Shown here: in pieces, positions 10,656 through 21,335 of the stretch
Layout: the number at the start of each line of letters is the position of its first letter
How positions within the stretch are numbered: the stretch's first letter is position 1
NCBI RefSeq assembly: GCF_963082655.1
Contig: NC_081555.1
Coordinates: 95,114,914 to 95,178,913, forward strand
Direction of reading: 5' to 3'
Length of the DNA: 64,000 nt
Source of the DNA: Stomoxys calcitrans
Lineage: Eukaryota; Arthropoda; Insecta; Diptera; Muscidae
Translations under genes and position numbers: made by a program
Notes under the pieces: generated by a model
What the model was told of the DNA's origin: nothing
The model's input: only the letters and a program-made list of their open reading frames with translations
Databases searched by the model: none

Positions 10656-11296
10656 TATATGGCATAAAAAATTACGTCCAAGTACTGGTAGAACGCCCCA
10701 CCCCTATTTTCAGGGCTAAATGCCCAGCCCCAAAACACCTTCCAAACGGTCCATATTTACCGACCATTGCAATATGGGGCTCATAGGACGAATTTGATAT
10801 CCATATTTAATTCGAAATGTCTGAGGTACCATCATTCCCCCAAAAAACACTTCTCATTACCCTAATTTTCAAAAACACCAGATCTCGGAGATTGGTAATG
10901 CGATTTGTTGTTGGCCACCCAAACCCGCCAAATGGGTATATAAACCAATCACGACAATATAGAGCTCAAATGAAAGGTGGTTGAAAGAAAAAAAAAGGAA
11001 TTTGATATCCAATTGAAGAACCATGTGTTTGGGGAGCTGCCTCACCTCAAAATACCTGCCTATTACTTAAAAGCTATTTAATGTGGAAATTGATAGATTT
11101 TGGAGAAATTGATACACATTTTCGCGGCAAAGAGACTGGGGTCCACCCCAACCTCAAACAGAACTTATTTACCGATCAGGCCAATATTGGTCTCATATAA
11201 AATGTATTTGAAAGTAGAGCACGAAGCTTATACTTACTTTAAGGGCCAAGTGTCAGGGTGGCCACTCCACCCCCGAAATACCCCCTACCGGAAATA

Positions 11297-11532
11297 TTGG
11301 GTTGCCCAAAAAGTAATTGCGGATTTTTCATATAGTCGGGGTTGACAAATTTTTTCACAGCTTGTGACTCTGTAACTGCATTCTTTCTTCTGTCAGTTAT
11401 CAGCTGTGACTTTTAGCTTGCTTTAGAAAAAAAGTGTAAAAAAAGTATATTTGATTAAAGTTCATTCTAAGTTTGATAAAAAATGCATTTACTTTCTTTT
11501 AAAAATCCGCAATTACTTTTTGGGCAACCCAA
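11297..11532 (+). mobile_element. Mariner-type MITE, copy 3
   Basis: Complete with both terminal repeats, TA duplications at 11295-11296 and 11533-11534, 236 bp. Inserted in P repeat. Confidence 0.9.
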
Positions 11533-11589
11533 TATTTACCAATACGATAATATAGGACTTAAAAGAAAGGTATTTGGGAGTAGAGTAAA

Positions 11590-11878
11590 AATTTGCCCAG
11601 GATTCGAGAAGGGGCAAACTTCTCACACATCAATGAAAGCTTTCCGATTCAAGTTTAAACTCAATGATAAGGGACCTTTTTTTATAGCCAAGTGCGAAAG
11701 GCGTGCCGCAGTGCAACACCTTTTTGGGGTGAATTTTTAGCATGACCATGCATGGCATGGTACCTCACAAATGTCGCCAGCATTAAGAGCGGATAATCAC
11801 AGCTTTAATTTTTGTCCAATGTTCTCGCCAGGATTGGAATGCAGGTATTCAGCGTCCAAGGCGGACATAGGCTACAGT
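11590..11878 (-). mobile_element. tRNA-headed SINE, copy 3, decayed
   Basis: Minus-strand copy. The body words 'ttccgattcaagtttaaactc' (minus one base) and 'gtgccgcagtgcaacacct' are clear, and 'ctcgccaggattggaatgcagg' marks the box B region. The head is damaged at 11865-11878, where the box A words are lost. Confidence 0.7.
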
Positions 11879-11899
11879 CCCCACCCTAAAAATATTGTA

Positions 11900-12014
11900 T
11901 ATTAGAGAGTTAAAGAAGGCGCGGCGGGAGGGCCCGGTTCGGCTAATGGTGATTGACCTCATGTTTTCATGTCATTTTGAAATCAAAATGGTATAAAATT
12001 ATATTTTCAATATA
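11900..12014 (+). repeat. P-family GC-rich terminus
   Basis: 'aaggcgcggcgggagggccc' followed by 'ggttcggctaatgg' matches the end of the P element at 58044-58076 (there finishing in CTAG). Helitrons end in a short hairpin followed by CTRR; here the last bases read CTAA. The next MITE lies directly downstream. Confidence 0.5.
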
Positions 12015-12249
12015 TTGGGTTGCCCAAAAAGTAATTGCGGATTTTTCATATAGTCGGCGTTGACAAATTTTTTCACAGCTTGTGACTCTGTAATTGCATT
12101 CTATCTTCTGTCAGTTATCAGCTGTTACTTTTAGCTTGCTTTAGAAAAAAGTGTAAAAAAGTATATTTGATTAAAGTTCATTCTAAGTTTCATTAAAACA
12201 GCATTTACTTTCTTTTAAAAAATCCGCAATTACTTTTTGGGCAACCCAA
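12015..12249 (+). mobile_element. Mariner-type MITE, copy 4
   Basis: Complete, 235 bp, with TA at 12013-12014 and 12250-12251. Sequence nearly the same as copies 1-3 and 9. Confidence 0.9.
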
Positions 12250-13174
12250 TAGCTTCATTTGCTTAAGTTAAACACCCCATTTTTGAAACGCCCCCTATTT
12301 GCAGCGTTATAAAGATAGTAACAATCCCAAAAAATAAATCAAAAAAATATTCTGTTTAAACTTAACTCTCATCGCTCCAATGAGTTAATGAAAATCTGAC
12401 AGTCCCATGATGATAACTTGCACTTCATTGATTTCTGTTATTGAAATTAATATTTGTTGTGACACCACATCAAGGCGGAGATGTGTACTGAAACAACAAC
12501 AGACAGCATCATCATAGGCATATCCACTCCACTCTACACGAGTCGAAAAGACATACATCGTACAGGCGAGTGTAGACAATGTCTACCACACATCGTCGGC
12601 TTCCATCACACAATTCGTACAAGTCATAATGAAGAATGAGTTTGTGTCTCAATCAAATTAATGCCAATTACTTGGTGCGCTCATATTAACAACAACAACA
12701 ACAACGACAACAACATCACATTGGTCAGTCATAACACAATTGAATAATGAATGAATGAACTGCCAAGTCAACCGGACAACGGCCAAACGAAGGAAGGAAG
12801 GCAAAAAGTGTATGAAACATATGGTCAAATGAACGAAATGAAAAAAAAACAACAAGCTTGAGTGGAAGCCACGAAGCTCAAGTATTAAAACTACATTTGG
12901 GACCATGTGTAAACTTGACATTGAATTTAAGATAGGTTGTATGTTTTTTTTTTGTTTTTGCTTTTGTAGGCCATAGACTTGGAAACAAAATAAGTTAATT
13001 TCGAGCAAGGTTGGATAAAACAATTTTTCTCTAGAGAATTGGAATGAAATGAAATATTTTGCACAAACTTTATTTTGAAGAAGATTTTGTCAAATTTTTA
13101 TTTCTATAGAAAAAATTTTACCAAAATTGTATTTTCAAACAATCGGATATTGTTTGGCTGCAGACCAAAGGGTT
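12250..13174. other. Apparently single-copy intergenic DNA
   Basis: A short P-like remnant (12260-12305) is followed by DNA without a recognisable exon. An (AAC)n run is at 12689-12716. A/T-rich block words begin at about 13060. No start, splice or protein signature convinced me. Confidence 0.4.
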
Positions 13175-13595
13175 CTCTGTTTCTATTAGAAATATAGAAA
13201 CAAATAACCAAATTTCTCTAGTTATGGGCAGTATGCACCTCTGGCGAAAATTTCGTTACCATTAGCAATGCATTGACATATCGTAGACGAAATTTTCGTA
13301 ACCGATAGCGTTGCCAAAAATTTCACTTGCAGGTACGCAGCTCAAATGGAATTTTCTTTGAGTAACAGCGTGACATATTAGACATTGGAGAATTTTTTCT
13401 TGTTAGACCCATGAAATCAAGTTATACGAAAATATAGCCAAAAATTGTAAAAATTCGGCCAAATTTATAAATTGATTTTTGTCGCAACTTGTATTCTACA
13501 CAACTATTTTTAAACGGCGACATAAATGTCTTGACTGCAACCGAAAATTTCGACAGAGGTGCATACCCAGCTTTGGTTATTTGACTAATAGCCTA
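13175..13595. mobile_element. MITE or foldback element with GTATGCACCTCTG termini
   Basis: The two ends are inverted copies: GTATGCACCTCTGgCGAAAA near 13231 and its complement, with CGAAAATTTCGaCAGAGGTG, near 13540-13566. The outer words CAAATAACCAAA (13200-13212) and TTTGGTTATTTG (13573-13584) are also inverted, so the arms reach roughly 60 bases with small indels. No protein is encoded. Exact ends and target duplication are uncertain. Confidence 0.6.
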
Positions 13596-13664
13596 ATTCG
13601 CGATTTCGTTTGGCACCACAACCAGGCTCTTCAGTAGGATCTGTCAAAATGAATACATGCCTTT

Positions 13665-15350
13665 TGGTGGAGAGCATACCACCATAGGATGGAGGTATTT
13701 GTAACTCCCCGAAAAATTCGTCTAAGACCCCATAAAGTATATATATTCTTGGTCGTCATGACATTTTAAGTCGATCTTGCCATGTCCGTCCGTCTGTCGG
13801 TCGAAAGCACGCATAGGATGGAGGTATTTGTAACTCCTCGAAAAATTCATCTAAGACCCCATAAAGTATATATATTCTTGGTCGTCATGACATTTTAAGT
13901 CGATCTTGCCATGTCCGTCCGTCTGTCGGTCGAAAGCACGCAAACTTTTGCGTTTGAAATTTTGCACCAATACTTCTTATTAGTGTAGGTCGGTTGGAAT
14001 TATAAATGGGCTATATCGGTCCACGTTTTGACATAGCTGCCATATAAACCGATCTGGGATCTTAACTTCTTGAGCCGCTAGAGGGCACAATTCTTATCCG
14101 ATTTGGCAGAAATTTTGCACGAGGTGTTTTGTTATGACTTCCAACAACTGTGCTGAGTACGGTTGAAATCGGCCCATAACCTGATATAGCTGTCATATAA
14201 ACCTATCTGGGGCCTTGACTTCTTGAGCCGCTAGAGGGCACAATTCTTATCCGATTTGGCTGAAATTTTGCACGACGTGTTTTGTTACAACTTCCAACAA
14301 CTGTGCTAAAAATAGTTCAAATCGGTCCATAACTTGATATAGCTGCCATATAAACCGATCTGGGATCTTCACTTCTTGAGCCGCTAGAGGGCACAATTCT
14401 TATTCGATTTGGCTGAAATTTTGCACGACGTGTTTTGTTTTGACTTTCAACAACTGTGCTGAGTACGGTTGAAATTGGTCCATAACCTGATATAGCTGTC
14501 ATATAAACCTGTCTGGGGTCTTGACTTCTTGAGCGTCTAGGGTGCGCAATTCCTATTTGATTTGGCTGAAATTTTGCACGACGTGTTTTGTTACGACTTC
14601 CAACAACTGAGCTAAGAATAGTTTAAATCGGTCCATAACTTGATATAGCTGCCATATAAACCGATCTGGGGTCTTGACTTCTTGAGCGTCTAGAGGACGC
14701 AATTATTATCCGATGTGGCTAAAATTTTGCTTGAGGTGTTTTGTTATGACTTTCAACAACTGTGCTAAAAATAGTTCAAATCGGTCCATAAACTGATGTA
14801 GCTGGCATATAAACCGATCTGGGGTCTTGACTTCTTGAGCCTCTACAGGGAGCAATTCCTATCCGATTTGGTTGAAATATTGCATGTTTTGTTATGACTG
14901 CCAACAAATGTATTAAGAATGGCCCAAATCGGTCCCAACCCTGATATAGCTGCCATATAAACCGATCTGGGGTTTGGACTTCTTGAGCCAGTAGAGGGCG
15001 TAATTATTATCCGTGTCGAATATGGCATGAATCGGTTTATAGCCTAATACAGCTCCCCTATAAACCGATCTCCCCATTTTACTTCTTCAGCCCTAAAGTG
15101 CGCATTTTTTACTAGATTTGGCTCAACTTTTACACAATGACTTCTACTATGGTCTCTAATATTCAGTTCAATTATAGTCCGTGATGAACCATAACTTGAC
15201 ATTGTTCCAATAACATAGCAATTCTTTTCTTTTATCCTTTGTTTGCCTACAAAGAGATACCGTGACAAGAGCTCGACAAATTCGATCCATGGTGGAGGGT
15301 ATATAAGATTCGACCCGTCCGAACTTAGCACGCTTTTACTTGTTCTAATT
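13665..15350 (+). repeat. 153-bp-period array, subfamily A, complete-looking
   Basis: The head module ('ccaccataggatggaggta', 'ccataaagtatatatattct', 'catgtccgtccgtctgtcgg') is present twice, offset 129 bp (13683 and 13812). Units follow with 'gatatagctgccatataaacc' at about 14030, 14183, 14336, 14489, 14642 and 14795, each 153 bp apart; a last step to 14943 is 148. The tail holds 'atccatggtggagggtatat', 'attcgacccgtccgaactta' and 'gcacgcttttacttgttc'. No protein is encoded. Confidence 0.85.
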
Positions 15351-15852
15351 GCATTTCTTGGTATTAAAGGTCTGCACAAGATCCCTCATTGGTGACCATT
15401 TTTGCGGAACTCGTGAACACTGAACTCACATGTTGTTGTATTTCAAAACTACTAAAGAGCGGGACATTGAAGACCGAGTAAAACGCACAATTTGCTGTAG
15501 AGTAGATAATTCTGAAAAGCAACCCCCATTTAGTGCTTGGTAGTATTTTTTTTATCTCAAATTCATCGCCGCTACAGTGAGCTACTATGAGAAATAACTC
15601 GCTGCACACCGAGTCATATGAAAGCGTCTCGCTGCCATTTTCAACAGATGAACTGATCACACAAATCGTCGTTGTGTCTGTCTCTTATACAAAACCTACG
15701 CGTGTGTGGGAGTCAAATTAACCACATTGCCTTGGTATGAATTTCGTACACCGAAAGCAGACGACAAGAAAACTACTTTGTCTAAAGATAAATGTACCCG
15801 AATTATGCATTGTACAATGTGCACTCGCTGAAATCTGAATCAATCTCTTAGT
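15351..15852. other. Apparently single-copy segment between two arrays
   Basis: About 500 bp with no repeat seen elsewhere in the window. A minus-strand frame of 98 codons lies at 15364-15660, but it has no recognisable domain and no splice or promoter support, so I make no gene call. Confidence 0.35.
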
Positions 15853-17032
15853 ATACCCACCTCCGAAGGATGGGTATATATTCATTTTGTCATTTCGTTT
15901 GCAACACATCGAAATATCCATTCCCGACGCTTTAAGTGTTTATATATTCTAGATCGTAGTAAAATCTAAGACCATCTAGCCATGTCCGTCCGTCTGTCTG
16001 TTGAAATCACGCTATAATCTCTAAATATTAAGATATGGGATGAAACTTTGCACAACTTCTTTTTTTGTCCATAGGCAGATTAAGTTCGAAGACAGGCTAT
16101 ATCGGACTATATCCCCCATATATACCGATCTACCGATTTAAGGTCTTAAACTCATTAAAGTCGCATTTATTATTTGATTTCGCTGAAATTTGGGACAGTG
16201 AGTTGTGTTAGGCCTCTCGATATGCTTGCACCATAGATACCGACCTCTCGATTTAAGGTCTTGGGCCCAAAATAAGCGTATTTATTGTCCGATTTCGCAG
16301 AAATTTGGTAAAGCGAGTTGTCTTAGGCCTTTTGACAACACTGTTCGGCCCAGGTCGGTCCAGACGTGTATATAACTGTCATATGGACCAATCTCCCTGT
16401 TTAAGTACTTGGGCCCATAAAAGGCGCATTTACTGCCATATAGACCGATCTCTCGATTAGTTTTGGACCCACAATAGGCGCATTTATTGTCCGATTTCGG
16501 TGAAATTTGATATTCCGAGTTGCGTAAGGCTCCTCGACATCCCTGTTTAATACTGCCCAGATCAGTCCAGATTCGTATTTAGCTACCATATAGACCGATC
16601 TACCGATTTTAGGTTTAAGGCCTATAAAAGGTGAAATTATCAACCGATATTGCTGAAATTAGACCCAATGAGTTGCGTTAGGACCCTCGACATTCGCACC
16701 GAGTATGGTTAAGATCGGTCTATATTTCAATATAACTCTAAATTAAATTAAATCCCATTAAAGCTACATTTATTATCCGATTTCGCCGAATTTGGTACAG
16801 CAAGTCGTGTTAGGCTTCTCAATATTCTTGTTCAATATCGCCCAGATCGGTCCAGATTTTGATATAGCTGCCATATATACCGACCGTCCGATTTAAGGGC
16901 CACAAAAGATTAGTTTTTTTAACCGATTTCGCTAAAATTTAGCACAACGAGTTCCGTTAGACCCTTCGTACGGTCATACCAAGTACGGTCAAGATCGGGC
17001 TATATTTGGATATAACTGCCCTATATACCGAT

Positions 17033-17698
17033 CAGTGTTGCCGTTTTTGGTAGGTTCCTACCAAAATTGTTAAGAATGCAGAATTAAGCCAAGGAAAGCG
17101 AGGGGCCAAGGGGGTTCCAAAGCGTCTCATTGCTTCAAATTTCAAAAAAAGGGCGTAAGTTGTGATATTGACCCTAACTGCTGGTACGAGTGTTAAGGGA
17201 TATCTTCCAAACTTCGTAAATTCTGCGTAAATGGATTCAATCGGAAAACAGGGCTATGTGACAGCTGCATACAAATATGGTTAAATCTGGTCTATACTCA
17301 AAAGTTTGGGGACACGTGTATCTCGCTGTAACGGCGAAAATGGGAAGTAAAAGCGTATTTCTGGGCTAAAACACTTAAATCGGTAAATCGCTTTTTCCAA
17401 ACTCGTTATGGTTGTTCATTGAAGTCGAGGCAAAATTACGGTATAAAGGGTGCTATATCAAGATATTGACCATCTTTGAACTTAAGGCTGTAGAGTGATT
17501 TCAACAAACTTAAGGCTGTAGAATAATTTCATGAATAAGGACGTCCGAGTACTTCGTAGCCTTGAACATGTGTAATTTGATATGTTGGAAGGATATACCC
17601 CATTTTTGGCTTGTAGAACACTTGGTAGGTTTTGGTCGGGTTTGGTAGGATTTTTCTTAAATTTTGGTAGGAAATAAGTTTGTTGAGTGACAACACTG
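17033..17698. mobile_element. Non-autonomous hAT element with 8-bp target duplication
   Basis: The 666-bp insert begins CAGTGTTGCCGTTTTTGGTA and ends with CAACACTG, and is flanked on both sides by ATACCGAT (17025-17032 and 17699-17706). The short CAGTGTTG ends and 8-bp duplication are those of the hAT superfamily. Subterminal 'tttggtagg' words occur near both ends. No transposase. Removing it restores a continuous array unit, which confirms the borders. Confidence 0.9.
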
Positions 17699-18010
17699 AT
17701 ACCGATCTTTCGATTTAAGTTTTTGGGACCATAAAAGCATGTTTATTGCTCAATTTCGTTGAAAATTGACACAGTGGGCTATGTAAGGCTCTTCGACATT
17801 CGAGTTCGCTATGGCCCAGATCGGTTTATATTTAGATTAGCTGGCACATAGACCAATCTTCCGATTTAAGGTATTAAAACTATAAAAAAAGCGCAATTAT
17901 TTTGTGTTAGCCTTCCTGAATATGGTCGAGATCGGACTATATTTAACTGCTATGGATTCATAAATTATACATTTTTTTATCATATTATGGGGTAAGGTGG
18001 CTAATATATA

Positions 18011-18209
18011 CAGTGGCACAGAAAAGTCTACATACCCCACCCAAAATATGAGTTTTTCAACAAAATATCGAATGTTGCTAAAATTTTTCTCTATGGCCAC
18101 CACTGTTATTATTAGCAAAAATGTATGGGGTCATAATAAATCCAAAATACATGACTCTCAGTTGAAGCTGCCGTCTACGAAAAGGTATGTAGACTTATCT
18201 ATATCCCTG
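18011..18209. mobile_element. Tc1-type MITE, 199 bp
   Basis: Termini are CAGTGGCACAGAAAAGTCTA on the left and, on the right strand, CAGGGATATAGATAAGTCTA; both continue with CATACC. TA flanks at 18009-18010 and 18210-18211. No protein is encoded. It lies in the tail of the subfamily B array. Its termini differ from those of the full Tc1-like element at 24523, so that transposase is an unlikely driver. Confidence 0.75.
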
Positions 18210-18254
18210 TATATAAATTCGAGGTGGTGGGTAGCCAAAGTTCGGCCCCGCTGA

Positions 18255-18775
18255 ATATTGTAACTGATTATTCCAAGTTTTCCCCCAAAATTCGACAGTG
18301 CAACTACTATTTGGAGCTTAAGTTGTTTTGGATTGGAAACCAGGCTTCATAAGCTGTTATTTGAGGCCGGTTTCATGGTCCTAAGTATTTTTATTTCACA
18401 CAGAGGTCCACGCAAAAATGATTTTTCAAATATTGTGGCTCATTTTTCCAAGTTTTCCCCAAAATTCGATAGAGTAATGATTAGTTGGAACATATGATTA
18501 TATGGATTAGAAACTAGGCTTCATAAGCTGTTGTTTGAGGCCGGTTTCACGGCCCAATATATTTTCATTTTTGCACAGTGGTCCACACAAAAATGTTATT
18601 TCGAATATTGTCGCTGGTTTTATTCCAAGTTTTTCCTCAAACTTTGATAGTGCAACGATTATTTGGAATAAAATCGTACAAAGATTAGAAACTAGGCTTC
18701 ATAAAGTGTTGTTTGAGGCCGGTCTCATCGACGCGAGTATTTATATTTTTGCGTAGTGGACCAGGCAGTTTCACA
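18255..18775. repeat. Tandem repeat, three units of about 174-178 bp
   Basis: 'aggcttcataa(g/a)(c/g)tgtt' followed by 'tgaggccggt(t/c)tca' occurs at 18342, 18516 and 18694. Each unit also has 'ttccaagttt(t/c)cc', 'aaaattcgata' and 'gtccac(g/a)ca(a)aaatg'. This is unrelated to the 153-bp family. It starts directly after the array tail. Confidence 0.75.
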
Positions 18776-19208
18776 ATCTTCTTCATGGTGTTATTACCTA
18801 TTATGGATATTGACGGTATCAATTTTTTTTTAAATAGATTCATCCTATTATTCTCCAGTTGTTATTTATGCTCGTTTTGAGGTGTTTGGAATATATATTT
18901 TTTTCGTAGTCATAAATTAATTGTGTATAAAAAAAGATTTACAGTGTTCTGCTAATGCCAGTAACAGAGTGCTGTTAGTTCAGTGGTTTTTGTCTTCACT
19001 ACTTAAATTCGGAATTTATCGTCACTCACATAAGCGTGTATTGTGCAATAGGCCTTTGCATTAGCTCGACTTCTGAGACCCGAATATTATCGGGGCAATG
19101 AGAATGCAGTCGAACATGATTTCGAAATTGTAATCCAAAGTTGGCAAATTTTTTTCTACATTTGTCAGCTTGTTCATCCCTTATTTAGAAACATTAAAAT
19201 GTAATAGC
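18776..19208. other. Intergenic, with a foldback-arm relic
   Basis: Positions 18945-19050 share 'gttctgctaatgcc', 'tttttgtcttcactacttaa' and 'attcggaatttatc' with the foldback element at 30719-31220, as a single decayed arm. The rest shows no gene. Confidence 0.45.
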
Positions 19209-19444
19209 AATGTTGTCCAAAAAGTAATTGCGGATTTTTTAAAAGAAAGTAAATGCATTTTTAGTAAAACTTAGAATGAACTTTAATCAAATATACTTTT
19301 TTTACACTTTTTTTCTAAAGCAAGCTAAAAGAAGCAGCTAATAACTGACAGAGGAAAGAATGCAATTACAGAGTCACAAGCTGTGAAAAAATTTGTCAAC
19401 ACCGACTATATGAAAAATCCGCAATTACTTTTTAGGCAACCCAA
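19209..19444 (-). mobile_element. Mariner-type MITE, copy 5, worn ends
   Basis: Reverse orientation. The left end reads 'tgttgtccaaaaagtaattg', several changes from consensus, and the right end 'tttaggcaacccaaaa'. The TA duplications are lost. It appears older than the other copies. Confidence 0.85.
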
Positions 19445-19764
19445 AAGCATTTTATATCACAGTATAACACATTTTTAATAGTATAACACATAATATAACA
19501 GTATAACACTTTGTTGAAAGAGTTGAAATTAATGTAGCAAAGTGATTTTAGGGTAATTTCTTTAGCAATTTTCTTTTTTTGATATCAAGTCAGCATATTT
19601 ATACCAGACAAAACCCTTATTAATATGCAATTTACAAAATTATATTCCATTCACAATAAAAAATTACATAATTTTGTTAACAAAAAACTGGATTTATCAA
19701 GAAGCTGATAAATTTTAGCATTTAGCTTAGTAAATGTAAAACCATTGAGAGTCGCACTCTAGTT

Positions 19765-19863
19765 TCAAAAACTTAAAACAACAGTTTTACCCTCGTTTTC
19801 AATGCCACCTAAAATAGCATGAATAATCTCAGGGATTAACTGATACCATTCATGCTCATTCAT
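19765..19863 (-). CDS. Short protein-like frame, unrecognised
   Basis: A 32-codon frame begins MNEHEWYQLIPEIIHAILGG and ends at a TGA. The residue mix (mixed acidic and hydrophobic, no simple repeats) looks more like protein than chance, but it is too short to assign. It lies 26 bases downstream of the frame at 19890-20009 on the same strand, so the two could be exons or fragments of one broken gene. I see no convincing splice sites between them. Could equally be chance. Confidence 0.2.
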   Translation of the reverse strand: MNEHEWYQLIPEIIHAILGGIENEGKTVVLSF

Positions 19864-19889
19864 TTTAGGATAAGTAGTAGTTTATAGCG

Positions 19890-20009
19890 TCAATTAATGT
19901 ACATAACATAATGGGCATTGCAAATCTTATCATCAGAAGCCGAAGCAGAAGCTATTGCAATTGTGATAGCACAAAAGCGATACAATAATCGCCAACTAAA
20001 CTTAGCCAT
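19890..20009 (-). CDS. Short frame with signal-peptide-like start
   Basis: A 39-codon frame starts MAKFSWRLLYRFCAITIAIA and continues SASASDDK. It has a basic start, a hydrophobic core and small residues at -3 and -1 before Ser-Asp-Asp, the pattern of a secretory signal with cleavage near residue 24-25. Only about 15 residues follow, so this would be a first exon, a tiny peptide, or a broken gene. Upstream on the minus strand is 'cttatatagctctt', a possible TATA element. No family recognised; AT composition alone can create such frames. Confidence 0.25.
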   Translation of the reverse strand: MAKFSWRLLYRFCAITIAIASASASDDKICNAHYVMYIN

Positions 20010-20264
20010 TTTATGCTAATGAACAATTTAATCATTATGTGTTATTTGCAAAAGAGTAAGAGCTATATAAGACATTATCACGTAAAAATAATAAAATGCT
20101 TTTCTTACCAGTAAATGGAAGTAAAATACAAAAAAGTGAAAATTATGATATGCTCAAGGTCATTGCCTAACAAGGCCTAAATTTAAATAATAGTGCCTTA
20201 TTATAGGTGGTATGGAGTTCAAAAAACTATTTAACAAGGCCAAAGCCACCTGTTCAACGTAGGA

Positions 20265-21335
20265 CTGAGGTAAGGGTATGTTGAACAAGTAAAAAGGCCT
20301 AATGTTCTGCCGGGCCGAACTTTGGATACCCACCACCTCGGGTATATATGTAAACCACCTTTTGTCATAATTCGGTGGAAAATACATAATTTATGCCCCA
20401 TAGCAGCTATATCGAAACATAATCCGATTTGGACCAAATTTGGCACGAACATTGAGTGGTCTAATAAGTACAAGTCATTGTTCAATGTTGCAAAACAAAT
20501 TATTGGTCTTTTTGGTACCTATATCCAAATATAGACCGATCTAAACCATATACGACATGGATATCGAAAAGCCTAACATAAGTCACTGTGTCCAATTTTA
20601 GCGAAATCGGATTATAAATGCGCCTTTTATGGGGCCAAGACTTTAAATCAAGAGATCGGTCTATATGGCAACTATATCCAAATCGGGGCCGATCTAGGCC
20701 AATTGAAGAAAGATGCCGAAGCACCCAACACAATTCACTGTCCCAAATTTCGTCGAAATAGGACAATAAATGTGCCTTTTATGGGCCCAAAATCTTCAAT
20801 CGAGAGGTCGGTCTATATGGCAGCTATATTCAAATCTGGTCCGATCTAGGTCAAATTGAAGAAGGATGTCGAAAGGCCTAACACAACTTATTGTACCGAA
20901 TTGCAGCAAAATCGGATAATAAATGTGGCTTTTATGGGCCTAAGACCCTAAATCGGTGGGTCGGTCTATATGGCAGCTATATCCAAATGTGGACCGATCT
21001 GAATCAAATTGAAGAAAGATGTCAAGGGGCCCAATACAACTCACTATCCCAAATTTCGGCGAAATCGGTCAATAAATGCGCCTTTTATGGGCCCAAAACC
21101 TTCAATCGAGAGATCGGTCTATATGGCAGCTGTATGCAAATCTGAACCGATCGTGGCAAAATTGCAAAACTATGTCCGGGAGCCCAACACAAGTCACGGT
21201 ACCTAATTTCGGCGACTATAAATGAGCCCTTTTATGGGCCCAAAACCTTAAATCGAGAGATCGATCTATATGGCAGCTATATCCAAATCTGGACCGATCT
21301 GGGCCAAATTGATGTCAATTGTCAAATGTCGAAAG
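20265..21335 (-). repeat. 153-bp-type array, subfamily B, reverse
   Basis: Begins with the inverted tail: 'gttctgccgggccgaacttt', 'ggatacccaccacctcgggt'. Units then run on the minus strand ('gagatcggtctatatggcag', 'ctatatccaaat', 'cccaaatttcgg(c/t)gaaatcgg', 'gccttttatgggccca'). The head module is missing. The array meets a forward subfamily A array directly at about 21335. Confidence 0.8.

Larger units (their letters stand above)
9541..11590 (+). repeat. P-family Helitron-like repeats, several units, split by two MITEs
   Basis: Two starts of the P head are present (9555-9720 and 10060-10200): 'ggtttgtttgtttgtt', 'caaaaacggct', 'aacataggct(a/g)taaaattttttgatatcgaa' and a G/C-rich 'gggggcggaccgtccccc' hairpin. 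The tandem body units follow: 'caatatggg(g/a)(c/t)tcaaatgaaaggta', 'gagtagaatacgaat(a/c)tgg', 'aagt(a/c)c..gggccaccccaacccc'. Mariner MITEs at 10417 and 11297 interrupt it. Open frames here are accidental. Confidence 0.65.
15853..18250 (+). repeat. 153-bp-type array, subfamily B, with two inserts
   Basis: The head ('tatacccacctccgaaggat', 'tcattttgtcatttcgtttg', 'catgtccgtccgtctgtctg', 'gttgaaatcacgct') is followed by units with 'ccatata(g/t)accgatct', 'ttaggtctt.ggcc', 'ttatt(g/a)tccgatttcgctgaaattt' and 'gtgttaggc'. Unit spacing is less regular here than at 58126-61280. A hAT MITE (17033-17698) and a Tc1-type MITE (18011-18209) sit inside. The tail 'gaggtggtgggtagccaaag' with 'ttcggccccgctgaa' closes it. 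Confidence 0.8.
19445..20264. other. AT-rich single-copy block with short minus-strand frames
   Basis: A 'tataacac' minisatellite (about 19464-19512) is followed by AT-rich sequence that resembles none of the local repeats. Two small protein-like frames on the minus strand are listed separately. A TATATAG word, read on the minus strand, lies about 70 bases upstream of the first. Confidence 0.4.

Noticed and set aside
13990..15030. CRISPR-like array
   Set aside because: Units are 153 bp without short spacers, in a eukaryotic genome; it is a tandem repeat.
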